A stretch of 64,000 bases of DNA from positions 62,001 to 126,000 of the forward strand of contig DAHUXM010000020.1 in assembly GCA_027307165.1 (NCBI GenBank). Direction: 5' to 3'. Position 1 is the stretch's first letter, and every line of letters begins with the position of its first letter. Below, in pieces: positions 8,218-17,106 of this stretch. The notes below the pieces were generated by a model. That model made no database searches. It was given only the letters and a program-made list of their open reading frames with translations, and was not told where the DNA came from. The position numbers were made by a program, and so were the translations under genes. The DNA is from Gemmatimonadota bacterium (GTDB lineage: Bacteria; Gemmatimonadota; Gemmatimonadetes; Gemmatimonadales; Gemmatimonadaceae).

Positions 8218-9102
8218 ATGCCCCACAGGCGACATGCGTGCGTGCTGGCTGCGGCCCTGGCGTTACTCGCTGCGGGCTGTGCAACCACGAGCCCGTACGT
8301 ACGCGATAACTCTGTCCGTGTAGAGACCGACACAGTCAACGCCGCCTCACTTGGCCGGCGCGTCGCGTACAACGTGGTGCTTCCGTCCGGATATGAAGCC
8401 AGCCAGCGTTACCCAGTTCTCTGGCTATTGCACGGCTATTCCGGCGACAAGGATGACTGGTTGCGTCGCACGGATCTGGTGAAGGAGATCGAGCGGTACC
8501 CATTCATCGTCGTGCTGCCCAGCGCCGAAAACTCGTGGTATGTGAACGCGCCGTCGGCTCCGGACGCGGCGTACGAAACCTTCGTTACCGCCGATCTCTA
8601 CAACGACGTGATCCGGCGTTTCTCCATCGACACGACGCGCCAGGCGATCGCCGGGCTCTCGATGGGCGGCTACGGTGCGGTGATGCTCGGTCTGCGTCAT
8701 CCACACAGATATCGTTTTGTCGGCGGATTGAGCGCTGCACTGTCGGTGGCGAGTGTGATGGGACAATCAGATACCGTTCTCTGGAATGGGACGGGGAAAA
8801 GCATATTGAAAGCGTTTGGATCCGGCGGCGTCGCATCGGTTGCTCAGTACGATCCACTGCGCATCTTCCGTCGGACGATGGCGGACAGTCTTCCGTACGT
8901 GTTTCTCGCCATCGGCACGCACGACGATTATCCGAGTTTCCTGCCGAGTAACAGAGCATTCACGGATTCACTCCGTGCGTATGGCGCACGGTACGAGTAC
9001 CACGAGATTCCCGGTCGGCACTCGTGGATTCTGTGGGGGGCAGAGCTGGAGCCGATGTTGAACGCCGCGTGGCGCGTGCTGCATGGGGATGCTGGCAGAT
9101 GA
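8218..9102 (+). CDS. Lipoprotein esterase (esterase D / S-formylglutathione hydrolase-like)
   Basis: A 294-residue alpha/beta hydrolase. The N-terminus carries a signal peptide with lipobox LLAAGC (Cys at about residue 21), so it is likely anchored to a membrane. The fold markers are VLWLLHGYSGDKDDW near residue 75, the nucleophile elbow GLSMGGYGA near residue 145, and EIPGRHSWILW, whose His completes the triad; an Asp lies in GTHDDYPSF. This is the esterase_D (PF00756) family, which includes mycolyltransferase-like and feruloyl esterases. It follows the beta-barrel gene by six bases and may be in the same transcript. Its last 135 bases are antisense to the end of the serine hydrolase gene. 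Confidence 0.88.
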   Translation: MPHRRHACVLAAALALLAAGCATTSPYVRDNSVRVETDTVNAASLGRRVAYNVVLPSGYEASQRYPVLWLLHGYSGDKDDWLRRTDLVKEIERYPFIVVLPSAENSWYVNAPSAPDAAYETFVTADLYNDVIRRFSIDTTRQAIAGLSMGGYGAVMLGLRHPHRYRFVGGLSAALSVASVMGQSDTVLWNGTGKSILKAFGSGGVASVAQYDPLRIFRRTMADSLPYVFLAIGTHDDYPSFLPSNRAFTDSLRAYGARYEYHEIPGRHSWILWGAELEPMLNAAWRVLHGDAGR

Positions 9103-10368
9103 TGTCTGAGATTGTTTGCCCATCGCCGCATTCACCAACATCCTCGTCACGCCTTCGTCCAGCGGCTTCACATCGGAGAAGTACCCGCGGCTGTTCGTGC
9201 CGACGTTCTGCTTGTTCGTCAGCAGCACGATCGACAAGCCTGCCTTCGGCACGCCGATCACGTACGTTCCCGTGAATCCGTTGTGCATGTAGCTGCCATC
9301 CGGTGTATTCGGTGGTTTCATCCAGCCGAGGTAGTTCTGAAACCGGTCGACGGTGAGAAACGAGTCGACGACGGATGGCCGGATGTACTGATGACCACCG
9401 TATGATCCGCGATTGTTCAACAGATCGAGCAACACGCGCAGGTCGGCGCCGGTCGCGAACAGTCCGGCGTGACCTGCCACTCCGCCGTTCGCATACCACG
9501 AGTTCCCGTCGTCGGTCTCTCCGTTCAGCACGTATTGCCGCCAGCCGTTCCACGCGGTCGGATCGCCACGATAGCGGTATCCGAACGTAGAGTCGTACAC
9601 CATGTGCTTCTCGTAGCCATTTCCCTGTTCCGTCGCGGCGAAATCGGTGAAGCCGTGCTTCTTCGGAAGAAACGTTATCGACTTGAGTCCCAGCGGCTGA
9701 TACAGTTCCTTCTGCACCAATACGTCGAGTGGCTCGCCGCTCACATGCTCGACGATGTAGCCGAGGAGCATGAAGCCGAGATCGCTGTAGTGGCGACCTT
9801 CGCCAACGCCCCACTGCAGCGGCATCTTGCGTATGACGTCGTACGTCTCGTGCTCGTTGGATGCGTGGTAATACAGCGGTTGCCACTGTACGAGTCCCGC
9901 GGAGTGCGTGAGCAGATTGCGAACGGTGATACTGTCGAGATGCGGCCCGCGGAAGTCCGGAAGGTACGTGTAAACCGGTGCATCCACGTTCACCTCCCCG
10001 CGATCGACGAGCATCATCACCGCGAACGTCGTTGCCATCACCTTCGTCACCGATGCGAGATCGAACATCGTGGTGGTACGCATCGGGCGGGGATGTGCCA
10101 GGCGATGCAGATTGAAGTCATACAGCGCCGCGTATCCGAACGCGCGGTTCTGCAACACCTTGCCGTTGCGCGAGACTACGAGCACGGCGCCCGGGATGAG
10201 ATTGTTCGCGACGGCCGCCTGAACCAGCGAATCCGCGGTTGCGAGGCCAGCGGCCATCGCGGGAGATGGCGCAGTTTGTACTACTGCCTGCGCGGCGGTG
10301 CCCGCGCAGGCAGTGAGGACGAGCGATAGGAGCGATATCCGCAAGCACGCGTTGATATAAGGCTTCAT
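8968..10368 (-). CDS. Lipoprotein serine hydrolase (class C beta-lactamase / EstB-like)
   Basis: A penicillin-binding-protein-like serine hydrolase of 466 residues from ATG 10368, chosen because it puts a compact signal peptide with lipobox LVLTAC at the N-terminus; a TTG at 10407 overlapping the upstream stop is the alternative. SVTK supplies the nucleophile Ser and Lys, YSDLGF the conserved Tyr (YSN/YSD box), and HNGFTG replaces the KTG box as in the EstB group. Likely roles are periplasmic esterase or D-amino-peptide hydrolase. The last 45 or so residues, rich in Gln, Pro and Arg, lie antisense to the esterase gene and look unlike the conserved domain, so the tail is probably a read-through extension. 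Confidence 0.85.
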   Translation of the reverse strand: MKPYINACLRISLLSLVLTACAGTAAQAVVQTAPSPAMAAGLATADSLVQAAVANNLIPGAVLVVSRNGKVLQNRAFGYAALYDFNLHRLAHPRPMRTTTMFDLASVTKVMATTFAVMMLVDRGEVNVDAPVYTYLPDFRGPHLDSITVRNLLTHSAGLVQWQPLYYHASNEHETYDVIRKMPLQWGVGEGRHYSDLGFMLLGYIVEHVSGEPLDVLVQKELYQPLGLKSITFLPKKHGFTDFAATEQGNGYEKHMVYDSTFGYRYRGDPTAWNGWRQYVLNGETDDGNSWYANGGVAGHAGLFATGADLRVLLDLLNNRGSYGGHQYIRPSVVDSFLTVDRFQNYLGWMKPPNTPDGSYMHNGFTGTYVIGVPKAGLSIVLLTNKQNVGTNSRGYFSDVKPLDEGVTRMLVNAAMGKQSQTSSASIPMQHAPRGVQHRLQLCPPQNPRVPTGNLVVLVPCAIRTE

Positions 10369-10403
10369 GATTCCGCGTGCGGCTGCGATGATGGTGATTC
10401 GCT

Positions 10404-11453
10404 TCAATCCTGGCGATCGACCACCAGTACGTGGAACGAACCTGGGATCATGGGCGGCCGGCGGCGTCGATTTTCGCCTGGCACCGCTGCCGGCTGCGGG
10501 CCAAACTGTGCGGTGACAGTATAGAGCTTGTGCGTGGTTTCGTCCACAGCCATCGTGCGTGCGCCTCGCTCGGTGGTAATCGTTTGCACGACTGTGAACT
10601 TATCGGGTGAGTCCTCGTGCACTGCCGTGATGCTTCCATCGCCACATGACGCGAATGCGAGCTGGAGCCCGGGGTCGAAGCCCGCCGCGTCCGTACCAAC
10701 GCAGATCGGTAGCGTCGCGACGATACGGCCAGTGTGGTAGTCCATGACGTCCATGGTATGACTCTCGCCGCATGATGCGAACAGCCGTTCGTGCTCGCGA
10801 TCGATTGCGAGGCCACTCGGTCCTTCGCATCCAGTGAGCGGCCAGCGAGCCTTGACCGCCATCGTTCTTGCGTCGAAGGCTGCAATCTCGCTCTTGCTCT
10901 CGACGTTTACGTAGATGGTGCCCGCGTTATCCGACTGGCCAGTCTCCAGTATTCCGCCGATGGAAGCGGTGCCGACGACTTTACCCGTCGCTGCATCAAT
11001 CGCCGTTGCGCTCCCTCCGCTGTGATTCATCGTGAACGCGCGTTTTGTGAACGGATCATAAAGTATGGCGTCCGGCCCCGCTCCGGTCACCTGCACCTTG
11101 CTGATGGTCTGGAGCGTCTTGAGGTCGAAGATTGTCGCCGTCGTGTCACCGCCGTCGCTGGTAAATCCACGATTGAACTCGGTCGCTATGGCGATACCAT
11201 GCACGCCGTTGGTGTTCGGAATGTCGCCAACGACTTTCATGCTCGCCATGTCGATCACCATCACGTGCGATCCGCGCGAGACGTACAATCGACCGCCGGG
11301 TCCGTCGGCCGTGAGGTAGTCCCAGAACCCTTCGCCTCCGACTGGAAGCGTCTTGACGACATGATAGCCGGGCGACTGCGCGGGGAGTTGCGTACCAGCT
11401 GACAGTGCGAAACAAATAAAGACCGCGAAGCGGCCGACGCCACGAGCGTTCAT
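10404..11453 (-). CDS. Secreted YncE-like beta-propeller protein
   Basis: A 349-residue exported protein. The signal peptide ends around AGTQLPAQ, and the mature part contains repeated blades of about 40-45 residues with the pattern G-x-hydrophobic-VIDxxTxK-V-G (VMVIDMASMKVVGD, ATAIDAATGKVVGT, MDVMDYHTGRIVAT), the YncE / 40-residue YVTN propeller type. Blade sequences include GVHGIAIATEFNRGF. These proteins bind ligands or partners in the periplasm; no catalytic residues are evident. Its stop overlaps the possible TTG start of the serine hydrolase, so the two probably form an operon. Confidence 0.82.
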   Translation of the reverse strand: MNARGVGRFAVFICFALSAGTQLPAQSPGYHVVKTLPVGGEGFWDYLTADGPGGRLYVSRGSHVMVIDMASMKVVGDIPNTNGVHGIAIATEFNRGFTSDGGDTTATIFDLKTLQTISKVQVTGAGPDAILYDPFTKRAFTMNHSGGSATAIDAATGKVVGTASIGGILETGQSDNAGTIYVNVESKSEIAAFDARTMAVKARWPLTGCEGPSGLAIDREHERLFASCGESHTMDVMDYHTGRIVATLPICVGTDAAGFDPGLQLAFASCGDGSITAVHEDSPDKFTVVQTITTERGARTMAVDETTHKLYTVTAQFGPQPAAVPGENRRRRPPMIPGSFHVLVVDRQD

Positions 11454-11698
11454 GTGATGCTCCGAAAAGGGTGCACCTAAACTACTTCGCTACTGGGCCT
11501 CGCGTTGTAACACAACTTTGCAAGGCTCAACCCCCGCTACCTGTGTACGCGCGCATACGTATTCTTTTGTCATCCCGCAGTAAGGTGGGCGCCGTAGGTT
11601 CCCCAATCGTGCCGCACATGCACAGCATATCCTGACCTGTCCTGCGTGAAACCTGTAGGCCCTGTTCCCCGAAAGCCTGGGGCACGATGGAGCTTGGA

Positions 11699-12631
11699 AT
11701 GAAACCAAATAGATGGCAGCAGGCTGTCATCGCGGTAATTGTGGTGGTTGCGTTGCTGGCGCTGACAGCGCCGGGCCGTGGCGTCTGGCAGCGCTTCTTT
11801 TCGTCGCTGCGCATCGCGAAGCCGCAGCCTGTCAGTGTCACCATTCCTGGTTTTTCCGGTCCTACAGCGACGCGACGGCTGCAGGACGCAATTGGCGGCA
11901 TGGTTGCCGATACCACGAGCGTCACGCTGGATGAGCCAGACCAGCCCGTTGCGAGCGCACAGGCCGCGAGTCAACTCGCGGGATTCGCTGTGCAGCTCCC
12001 GAGCAAGCGGACTGATCCGCCGACGCTCATAGTAATGGGCGCGCATAGCATCGCGATGACCGTCAACCGTTCGCAGTTGGAAACGATCTTTCGTGAGGCG
12101 GGGATCACCTCGGCATCGTTGCCCACATCATTGAACGGCGCCCGAGTCGCTATCAGAACGCCAAGGGCGATTCGGGCCCAGTATGGACATTGCCCCGTTC
12201 CCGTCGCCAACACTCTGCAGGGCCAGATTCAGGGACCGCCGCCACCGTCGACGGATAACGGTGATTGCGTTGTGCTGATCGAGAGTCCGCCGACATCGGC
12301 CGAGCTCCCATCAGGTCTGGACATGCAGCAGTTGGTTGCGATCGGGCTCGAGCTGTCCGGCATGAGCCCCAATCAGAGACAGGCTTTCCAGAAAATGTTC
12401 ACCTGGCAATCCGCTCTCAGCATGTCGATGCCGCGCTTCATGCGATCCTACGACTCCGTGACAGTCGACGGCGCACCGGGAATGCTCCTGAATACAGCGG
12501 GCCGGCGCGGACCGACATACGAGTTGTTCTGGACGAAAAATGGGACCGTGTTCTCACTCGCAGGATACGGCAGCTCTGCCGATGCTGTCCCACTTGCCAC
12601 TTCAACGGATGAGATGAGGAAACAACCTTGA
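11699..12631 (+). CDS. Membrane-anchored hypothetical protein of an ABC exporter operon
   Basis: A 310-residue protein. ATG 11699 is favoured because GGAG lies six bases upstream; ATG 11687 is in frame. One N-terminal transmembrane helix (VIAVIVVVALLALTA) is followed by an extracytoplasmic region. The C-terminal part VDGAPGMLLN...YELFWTKNGTVFSLAGYG resembles DUF4367-type domains, a comparison I make with moderate doubt. A Pro-rich patch (GPPPPST) sits mid-protein. Its stop shares four bases with the TTG start of the ABC ATPase, so it is very likely a functional partner of that transporter. Confidence 0.7.
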   Translation: MKPNRWQQAVIAVIVVVALLALTAPGRGVWQRFFSSLRIAKPQPVSVTIPGFSGPTATRRLQDAIGGMVADTTSVTLDEPDQPVASAQAASQLAGFAVQLPSKRTDPPTLIVMGAHSIAMTVNRSQLETIFREAGITSASLPTSLNGARVAIRTPRAIRAQYGHCPVPVANTLQGQIQGPPPPSTDNGDCVVLIESPPTSAELPSGLDMQQLVAIGLELSGMSPNQRQAFQKMFTWQSALSMSMPRFMRSYDSVTVDGAPGMLLNTAGRRGPTYELFWTKNGTVFSLAGYGSSADAVPLATSTDEMRKQP

Positions 12632-13554
12632 GCCCATCCGTCGATAACGCGATAGAAACGCGCGGCCTGCGCAAGGTCTTTGGGTCTCATGTCGCGGTGC
12701 GAAATCTCTCGCTGACTGTTCCTCGCGGCGAGATCTTTGGATTCCTGGGACCAAACGGCGCAGGCAAGAGCACTTCGATCAAGATGCTACTCGGCCTCGT
12801 TCATCCCACCAGTGGCGATTCGTTCGTTCTCGGTGCTGCGTCGGGAGATGTCGACATTCGTCGGCGCATTGGCTTCCTTCCGGAAGATTTTCGCTTTTAC
12901 GACTGGCTCACCGCGAGCGAGCTGGTGCAGTTCCACGGGCGCCTGTGCGGTATGACAAAAGAGGAGCTTCGCAGACGTGTGCCGGAGGTGATCGATCTCG
13001 TCGGACTCACGCAACATCAGGACCGGAGGGTAAAGGGCTTCTCCAAGGGGATGCTCCAGCGCATAGGCCTGGCACAGGCACTTGTCCACGAGCCGGACAT
13101 CATCTTCCTGGACGAGCCGACGTCAGGGCTCGATCCAATGGGCCGACTGATGGTGCGCGATATTCTGCGCGCGGAACGCGAGCGCGGCGCGACAGTGTTC
13201 CTCAACTCACATCTCCTCAGTGAAATCGAAGTCACCTGCGATCGCGTCGCCTTCATCAAGAATGGCGAGGTGGTTACAACTCGCGATCTGAGCGATACAC
13301 CCATGGAAGAAGTAGGCGTCGTGATGGGCGCACGGAATGTCTCGCAACAAGCAATTGCGGGCCTTACGCGATGGGCCGAAGCGATCGATCGCGAGCAGGA
13401 GAAGCTGCGATTCCGCGTGCACTCCAGAGACGTGCTTCCCGACATCATGCGCTTTCTGGTTGCTGCAGGAGCGGACATCTTCGAGTTCACTCCGGAACGT
13501 GTGTCACTGGAGCAGATCTTTGTGACGATCATGGGCGAGGACACAAGCCTATGA
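12628..13554 (+). CDS. ABC transporter ATP-binding protein (ABC-2 / NatA type)
   Basis: A 308-residue cytoplasmic ATPase starting at TTG 12628. Walker A GPNGAGKST lies near residue 41, the Q-loop region is FLPEDFRFY, the signature is VKGFSKGMLQRIG (a non-canonical variant of LSGGQ), Walker B is IIFLDEPTSGLDP, and the switch His is in NSHLLSE. The roughly 80-residue C-terminal extension is typical of CcmA/NatA-like subunits. The start overlaps the upstream gene and the stop overlaps the permease start, giving a tight three-gene operon for export or membrane-stress functions. Confidence 0.92.
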   Translation: MSPSVDNAIETRGLRKVFGSHVAVRNLSLTVPRGEIFGFLGPNGAGKSTSIKMLLGLVHPTSGDSFVLGAASGDVDIRRRIGFLPEDFRFYDWLTASELVQFHGRLCGMTKEELRRRVPEVIDLVGLTQHQDRRVKGFSKGMLQRIGLAQALVHEPDIIFLDEPTSGLDPMGRLMVRDILRAERERGATVFLNSHLLSEIEVTCDRVAFIKNGEVVTTRDLSDTPMEEVGVVMGARNVSQQAIAGLTRWAEAIDREQEKLRFRVHSRDVLPDIMRFLVAAGADIFEFTPERVSLEQIFVTIMGEDTSL

Positions 13555-14384
13555 GCAACATCGCGATCATTGCAGGCGTCACGTTGCGCGAGGCGGCACG
13601 GCGCAAGATTCTGTGGACGGCTCTGTTCGCCGGCGCCCTGTTACTGGCGATCTTCGCGATCGCGCTTCGTTTGCAGGTCGTGGAGTTTCAGTCGCGGCCG
13701 ATGTCACCATTCGTCCGCTATCAGGTCGAGAGCGGCATGCTCATGATCGGCCTCTACACGTGCGACTTGCTCGCCGTGGTCCTGACTATTCTCACGTCGA
13801 TCGATACACTTGCAGGCGAGATCAGCTCCGGGACGATTCAGGCAGTCGCAACCAAACCGATTTCCCGTTCGCAACTTCTGCTCGGCAAGTATTTGGGGTT
13901 CGTCGGTATGATCGTCGTGTATGTCGCGGTCACCTTCAGCGCGACCATCGCGGTGGCGTATTCGGTGACTGGCGTACTGCCGGAGAACCCGGTCCATGGA
14001 CTGTTTCTGATCATCTTCGAGTGCATTGTTGCGTTGAGTCTCACCTTCATGTTCGGAACGTGGTTCTCGACGCTGACAAACGGTGTGGTGGTACTTGGTC
14101 TTCAGGCTGTTGCATTCATGGGCGGGTGGCTGGAGCAGGTCAGCGGCTTTTCTCAGAGCGGGCACATCGTCACCCTGGGTGTCGCTTCGAGTCTGATCAT
14201 GCCCGGTGAATCGCTCTGGCGTCGCGCGGCGTACGAGATGCAGACGCCGCTGGCTGGGTCGTTATCGTTCTCGCCATTCGCGAATGTCTCGATTCCGAGC
14301 AGTACCGCGATCGTCTATGCCGCCGCGTATCTCTGCATCGTGCTCGGCGTCGCGATCTGGCATTTCAACGAGCGAGATCTGTAG
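13551..14384 (+). CDS. ABC-2 type transporter permease
   Basis: A 277-residue membrane protein from ATG 13551, which overlaps the ATPase stop as ATGA. Six hydrophobic segments can be read: ALFAGALLLAIFAIAL, LYTCDLLAVVLTILT, FVGMIVVYVAVTFSATIAV, LFLIIFECIVALSLTFMFG, GLQAVAFMGGW and AAAYLCIVLGVAIW. The phrase GEISSGTIQAVATKPISRSQLLLGKYLG is the conserved ABC-2 cytoplasmic loop. It completes the exporter with the preceding ATPase. The substrate is not evident. Confidence 0.88.
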   Translation: MSNIAIIAGVTLREAARRKILWTALFAGALLLAIFAIALRLQVVEFQSRPMSPFVRYQVESGMLMIGLYTCDLLAVVLTILTSIDTLAGEISSGTIQAVATKPISRSQLLLGKYLGFVGMIVVYVAVTFSATIAVAYSVTGVLPENPVHGLFLIIFECIVALSLTFMFGTWFSTLTNGVVVLGLQAVAFMGGWLEQVSGFSQSGHIVTLGVASSLIMPGESLWRRAAYEMQTPLAGSLSFSPFANVSIPSSTAIVYAAAYLCIVLGVAIWHFNERDL

Positions 14385-14522
14385 ACGAGATCGAAGGGAG
14401 GAAGTAGAGTCTCCGAGGTCGCCACGGCAAGGACGTACGCCTGAGGACGAACGTGGCCCTTGCCGGGCCGAGTACTTGTTCGCCAGGTGTGACCGGCGGT
14501 GTGCGGACCTAGTCTATATAGC

Positions 14523-15062
14523 ATGGAAGTGGTGGTTCCCCCAGACGCGGATGTCATCGCCTCGGTCGTGGACGGTGATCTCGACGCGTTCACGATCCTG
14601 GTTCGGCGGTATCGGGACCTGTGCTTCCGCTTTGCGCTGCGAATGCTCGGAAACCGGGACGACGCCGAAGAGGCTCTACAGGACGCATTTGTCCGTGCCT
14701 TCCGTGCGCTCGCAGCGTGCCGAAATAGAGACAGGTTCGGGGCATGGCTGTATCAGATTCTGGTAAACGAGTGCCGTACGCGAGCTACTCGTACGGCACG
14801 TCGCGACCGGTATTTCGTGGATGTGGCTCCAGACCTCATCGATCCTGCTTCGCGCGAAGACTCGGCGATCGGTGAGGAGATCGAATACGCCCTCGCGCAA
14901 CTCGTTCCCGAGCAGCGCGAGGTATTTCTCCTCAGGTACGTCGAGGAGCTCGGTTACGAAGAAATAGCGGAAATCACCGGCGTCGGTGTCTCGGCGCTCA
15001 AAATGCGAGCCAAACGAGGTTGCGAGCGGCTTCGTGAGTTGCTCGAGGGAGTGGTACGGTGA
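14523..15062 (+). CDS. ECF RNA polymerase sigma factor
   Basis: A 179-residue extracytoplasmic-function sigma factor. Region 2 is AFTILVRRYRDLCFRFALRMLGNRDDAEEALQDAF, with the -10-binding segment RFGAWLYQILVNECR. Region 4 is LPEQ-like VPEQREVFLLRYVEELGYEEIAEITG followed by SALKMRAKRG, the -35-recognition helix. No C-terminal SnoaL or other extension is present. Its stop overlaps the GTG of the anti-sigma gene by four bases, the usual arrangement for an ECF/anti-sigma pair. A TATATA stretch eight bases before the ATG may be part of a promoter, in which case the leader would be very short. Confidence 0.92.
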   Translation: MEVVVPPDADVIASVVDGDLDAFTILVRRYRDLCFRFALRMLGNRDDAEEALQDAFVRAFRALAACRNRDRFGAWLYQILVNECRTRATRTARRDRYFVDVAPDLIDPASREDSAIGEEIEYALAQLVPEQREVFLLRYVEELGYEEIAEITGVGVSALKMRAKRGCERLRELLEGVVR

Positions 15063-15739
15063 AAATCCATTCTGATATGGAACACGAAGGCGACGAGCCG
15101 GGCCGCGAGGATGCGGACTTTGCACGCCAGCTGGGGTCCATTCTGCGCACGGCGGAGAGCCCGCGGCCCGGTTTTGAAGAGCGTGTCAGAGCCGCCATTC
15201 AAACCTCGCAGAGCGCGCAAGCCGCGCCCAGCGCAGCCGCGGTGCTCCGACTTCAGCCGCGCGCGGCCGGCATTACGGCATGGCGTCGACGGCGTTCGGT
15301 CACGCTTCCACCGGCCGGCTGGGGCGCTCTCGCCGCTGGTTTTGCAGCGCTTGTCAGTCTCGGGACGCTCGCGGTAGCCCGGACTGGCGAGACGATGCAG
15401 CGGTCGCCTGACGGTACAAATGGTGTTGTGGCCCAGACCACACGTCAGGCTGTGGCGTCACCGTCTCATGACACCGTCTACGTGGTACGATTCGTTCTCA
15501 CGGATGCCCAGGCGCGGACTGTAAGCCTCGTGGGCGACTTCAACGCGTGGGCGAGACGGGCGACCCCGTTGGTCGCGGTCAAGCCCGGCGTCTGGAGTGC
15601 TCAGGTGGCACTCCCCGCAGGGCGACACGAGTACGCCTTCGTGGTCGACGGCAAGCACTGGGTTGCTGATCCTTCCTCGGAACGCCTCGCTGACGATTTC
15701 GACACCCCGAGTTCCGTCGTAACCGTAGGAAGCGATTGA
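15059..15739 (+). CDS. Putative membrane anti-sigma factor with extracytoplasmic CBM48 glycogen-binding domain
   Basis: A 226-residue protein overlapping the sigma gene. Residues 1-85 are a charged cytoplasmic region with EDADFARQLGSILR and FEERVRAAI helices but without a zinc HxxxCxxC motif. A transmembrane helix spans about 87-107 (WGALAAGFAALVSLG). After a linker, residues about 139-225 form a CBM48/AMPK-beta-like fold: TVSLVGDFNAW with Trp164, GVWSAQVALPAGRHEYAFVV, then DGKHWVADP with Trp201. These two Trp are the equivalents of the sugar-stacking residues in AMPK-beta. Anti-sigma activity is inferred from the overlap and topology. A ligand-gated release of the sigma factor, analogous to clostridial RsgI proteins with CBMs, is a plausible model. 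Confidence 0.78.
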   Translation: MKIHSDMEHEGDEPGREDADFARQLGSILRTAESPRPGFEERVRAAIQTSQSAQAAPSAAAVLRLQPRAAGITAWRRRRSVTLPPAGWGALAAGFAALVSLGTLAVARTGETMQRSPDGTNGVVAQTTRQAVASPSHDTVYVVRFVLTDAQARTVSLVGDFNAWARRATPLVAVKPGVWSAQVALPAGRHEYAFVVDGKHWVADPSSERLADDFDTPSSVVTVGSD

Positions 15740-15764
15740 TCAGCCAGAATAGCGCCAGTATCGC

Positions 15765-16943
15765 GTGATCATAGCGGCAATTATCAAGAACTTCCATTTG
15801 ACGTCTGGGCGCGTCAGTTGGAGTATTCTTCTCGCCGCCGGATTGGCAGCTGGATCGAGCGTTCCCGCAGTCGCGACGGCTCAACGGGTTGTCTCCTCCC
15901 TGGACGTGCAGGAGACACAGCTTCGATACGCCGATTCCCTGAATGCAACCGCAACTGGTCTCACGCCATCGTTCCGGGCCGGTTGGGATAATGCCATCGT
16001 GTCCGCGTCGGGGACCTTTGCGCAGCTGGCCCGAGCGTGGAGTGCCAACGGATCAGTCGGCGCATCGGCGTTCACGCCAGCGGTCGGCGCATTCTCGGCC
16101 GAGCTGGCAGCAACGTTGGGCGGGAGCGAGCATCAGGACGGCAACCGGACCGGTGCCGCGATCGGGATGGCTCGCCTGCATCTGGATGCGGCGGGCCTCG
16201 GCGCGTGGGTTGGCGCGGGCGGCGGTACGACCTCGGACGGTTCGCGCTGGCGCAGCGTGCGCGAGGGCGAGGCGGGCCTCTGGTATGCGAATGGACCGGT
16301 CAACGCGACGCTTACCGTACAACCGACCGCCGTTGACGATTCCCTTCGCTACACGGACATGGCCGCGGAAGGACAGTGGCGAGTCGGGATGCTCGACTTG
16401 GGAGCGGTCGCCGTTACGCGCGCGGGCTCGCATCTCCCGGCGCTCGGCACGGGGGCTCGTGCGTGGGGCAGCGTCAGTGCAGTTGCATGGCTGTTGCCGC
16501 GCGTCGCATTGCTGGCCAGCGCCGGTACCTACCCGGTGGATTACACGCAGGGCTTTCCCGGCGGGCGATTCGTGTCGGCGGGCGTGCGCATTTCCCTGAC
16601 GCGCAGTGCGCGACAGGTTCCACTGATGGTGAAGCTCAAACCTGTGGCGACGGCAGCCGGTGTAGCCGAGCTCCAGTTGGCGGCTGGCGCCGGCGGACGA
16701 CGGATCCTCCGGCTCCGGGTACCGGGGGCTCGCACCGTGGAAGTGAACGGCGATTTCACCGGCTGGGCGCCGCGCACGTTGAGCCGTGGAGCCGACGGCT
16801 GGTATTCGTTCGAGACGCCTCTCTCGCCGGGCATCTATCAGATGAATGTCCGTGTGGACGGGGGCAAGTGGCTTCCACCGCCGTCGCTGACGACTGTAAC
16901 GGACGAGTTTGGCGGACTGGCGGCCGTTCTGATTGTACCATGA
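15765..16943 (+). CDS. Secreted protein with beta-rich body and C-terminal CBM48 domain
   Basis: A 392-residue protein from GTG 15765, 25 bases after the anti-sigma gene. The signal peptide ends near ATAQ at residue 40. Residues about 45-300 consist of repeated amphipathic strands (SFRAGWDNAIVSASGTF, AAIGMARLHLDAAGLGAWVGAGGG, VRISLTRSARQVPLMV), which suggests an outer-membrane barrel or beta-sandwich. The last 80 residues are a second CBM48 domain: TVEVNGDFTGWAP, GWYSFETPLSPGIYQMNVRVD and GGKWLPPP, keeping both sugar-stacking Trp positions (about 334 and 369). The shared domain and adjacency suggest it is a regulon member or co-sensor of the sigma switch. Confidence 0.78.
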   Translation: MIIAAIIKNFHLTSGRVSWSILLAAGLAAGSSVPAVATAQRVVSSLDVQETQLRYADSLNATATGLTPSFRAGWDNAIVSASGTFAQLARAWSANGSVGASAFTPAVGAFSAELAATLGGSEHQDGNRTGAAIGMARLHLDAAGLGAWVGAGGGTTSDGSRWRSVREGEAGLWYANGPVNATLTVQPTAVDDSLRYTDMAAEGQWRVGMLDLGAVAVTRAGSHLPALGTGARAWGSVSAVAWLLPRVALLASAGTYPVDYTQGFPGGRFVSAGVRISLTRSARQVPLMVKLKPVATAAGVAELQLAAGAGGRRILRLRVPGARTVEVNGDFTGWAPRTLSRGADGWYSFETPLSPGIYQMNVRVDGGKWLPPPSLTTVTDEFGGLAAVLIVP

Positions 16944-17106
16944 CCACTTCGATCACGTCATGCAGCTCGTCACACTCTCGTTGCAATTCGGATGTGACCG
17001 GACCGGGTCAGCGTGCAGTCTAACCGAGTGAAGGTCGATATCAGCGGCGAGGCAGAGTGCTTCATCAGCTGATGGGCCAACGCTCCTGTTTCCCAAGAGT
17101 CCTGCG

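Noticed and set aside
8960-9886. Second minus-strand frame of 308 codons within the serine hydrolase gene
   Set aside because: Arg-rich shadow frame; the other frame has the full hydrolase motif set.
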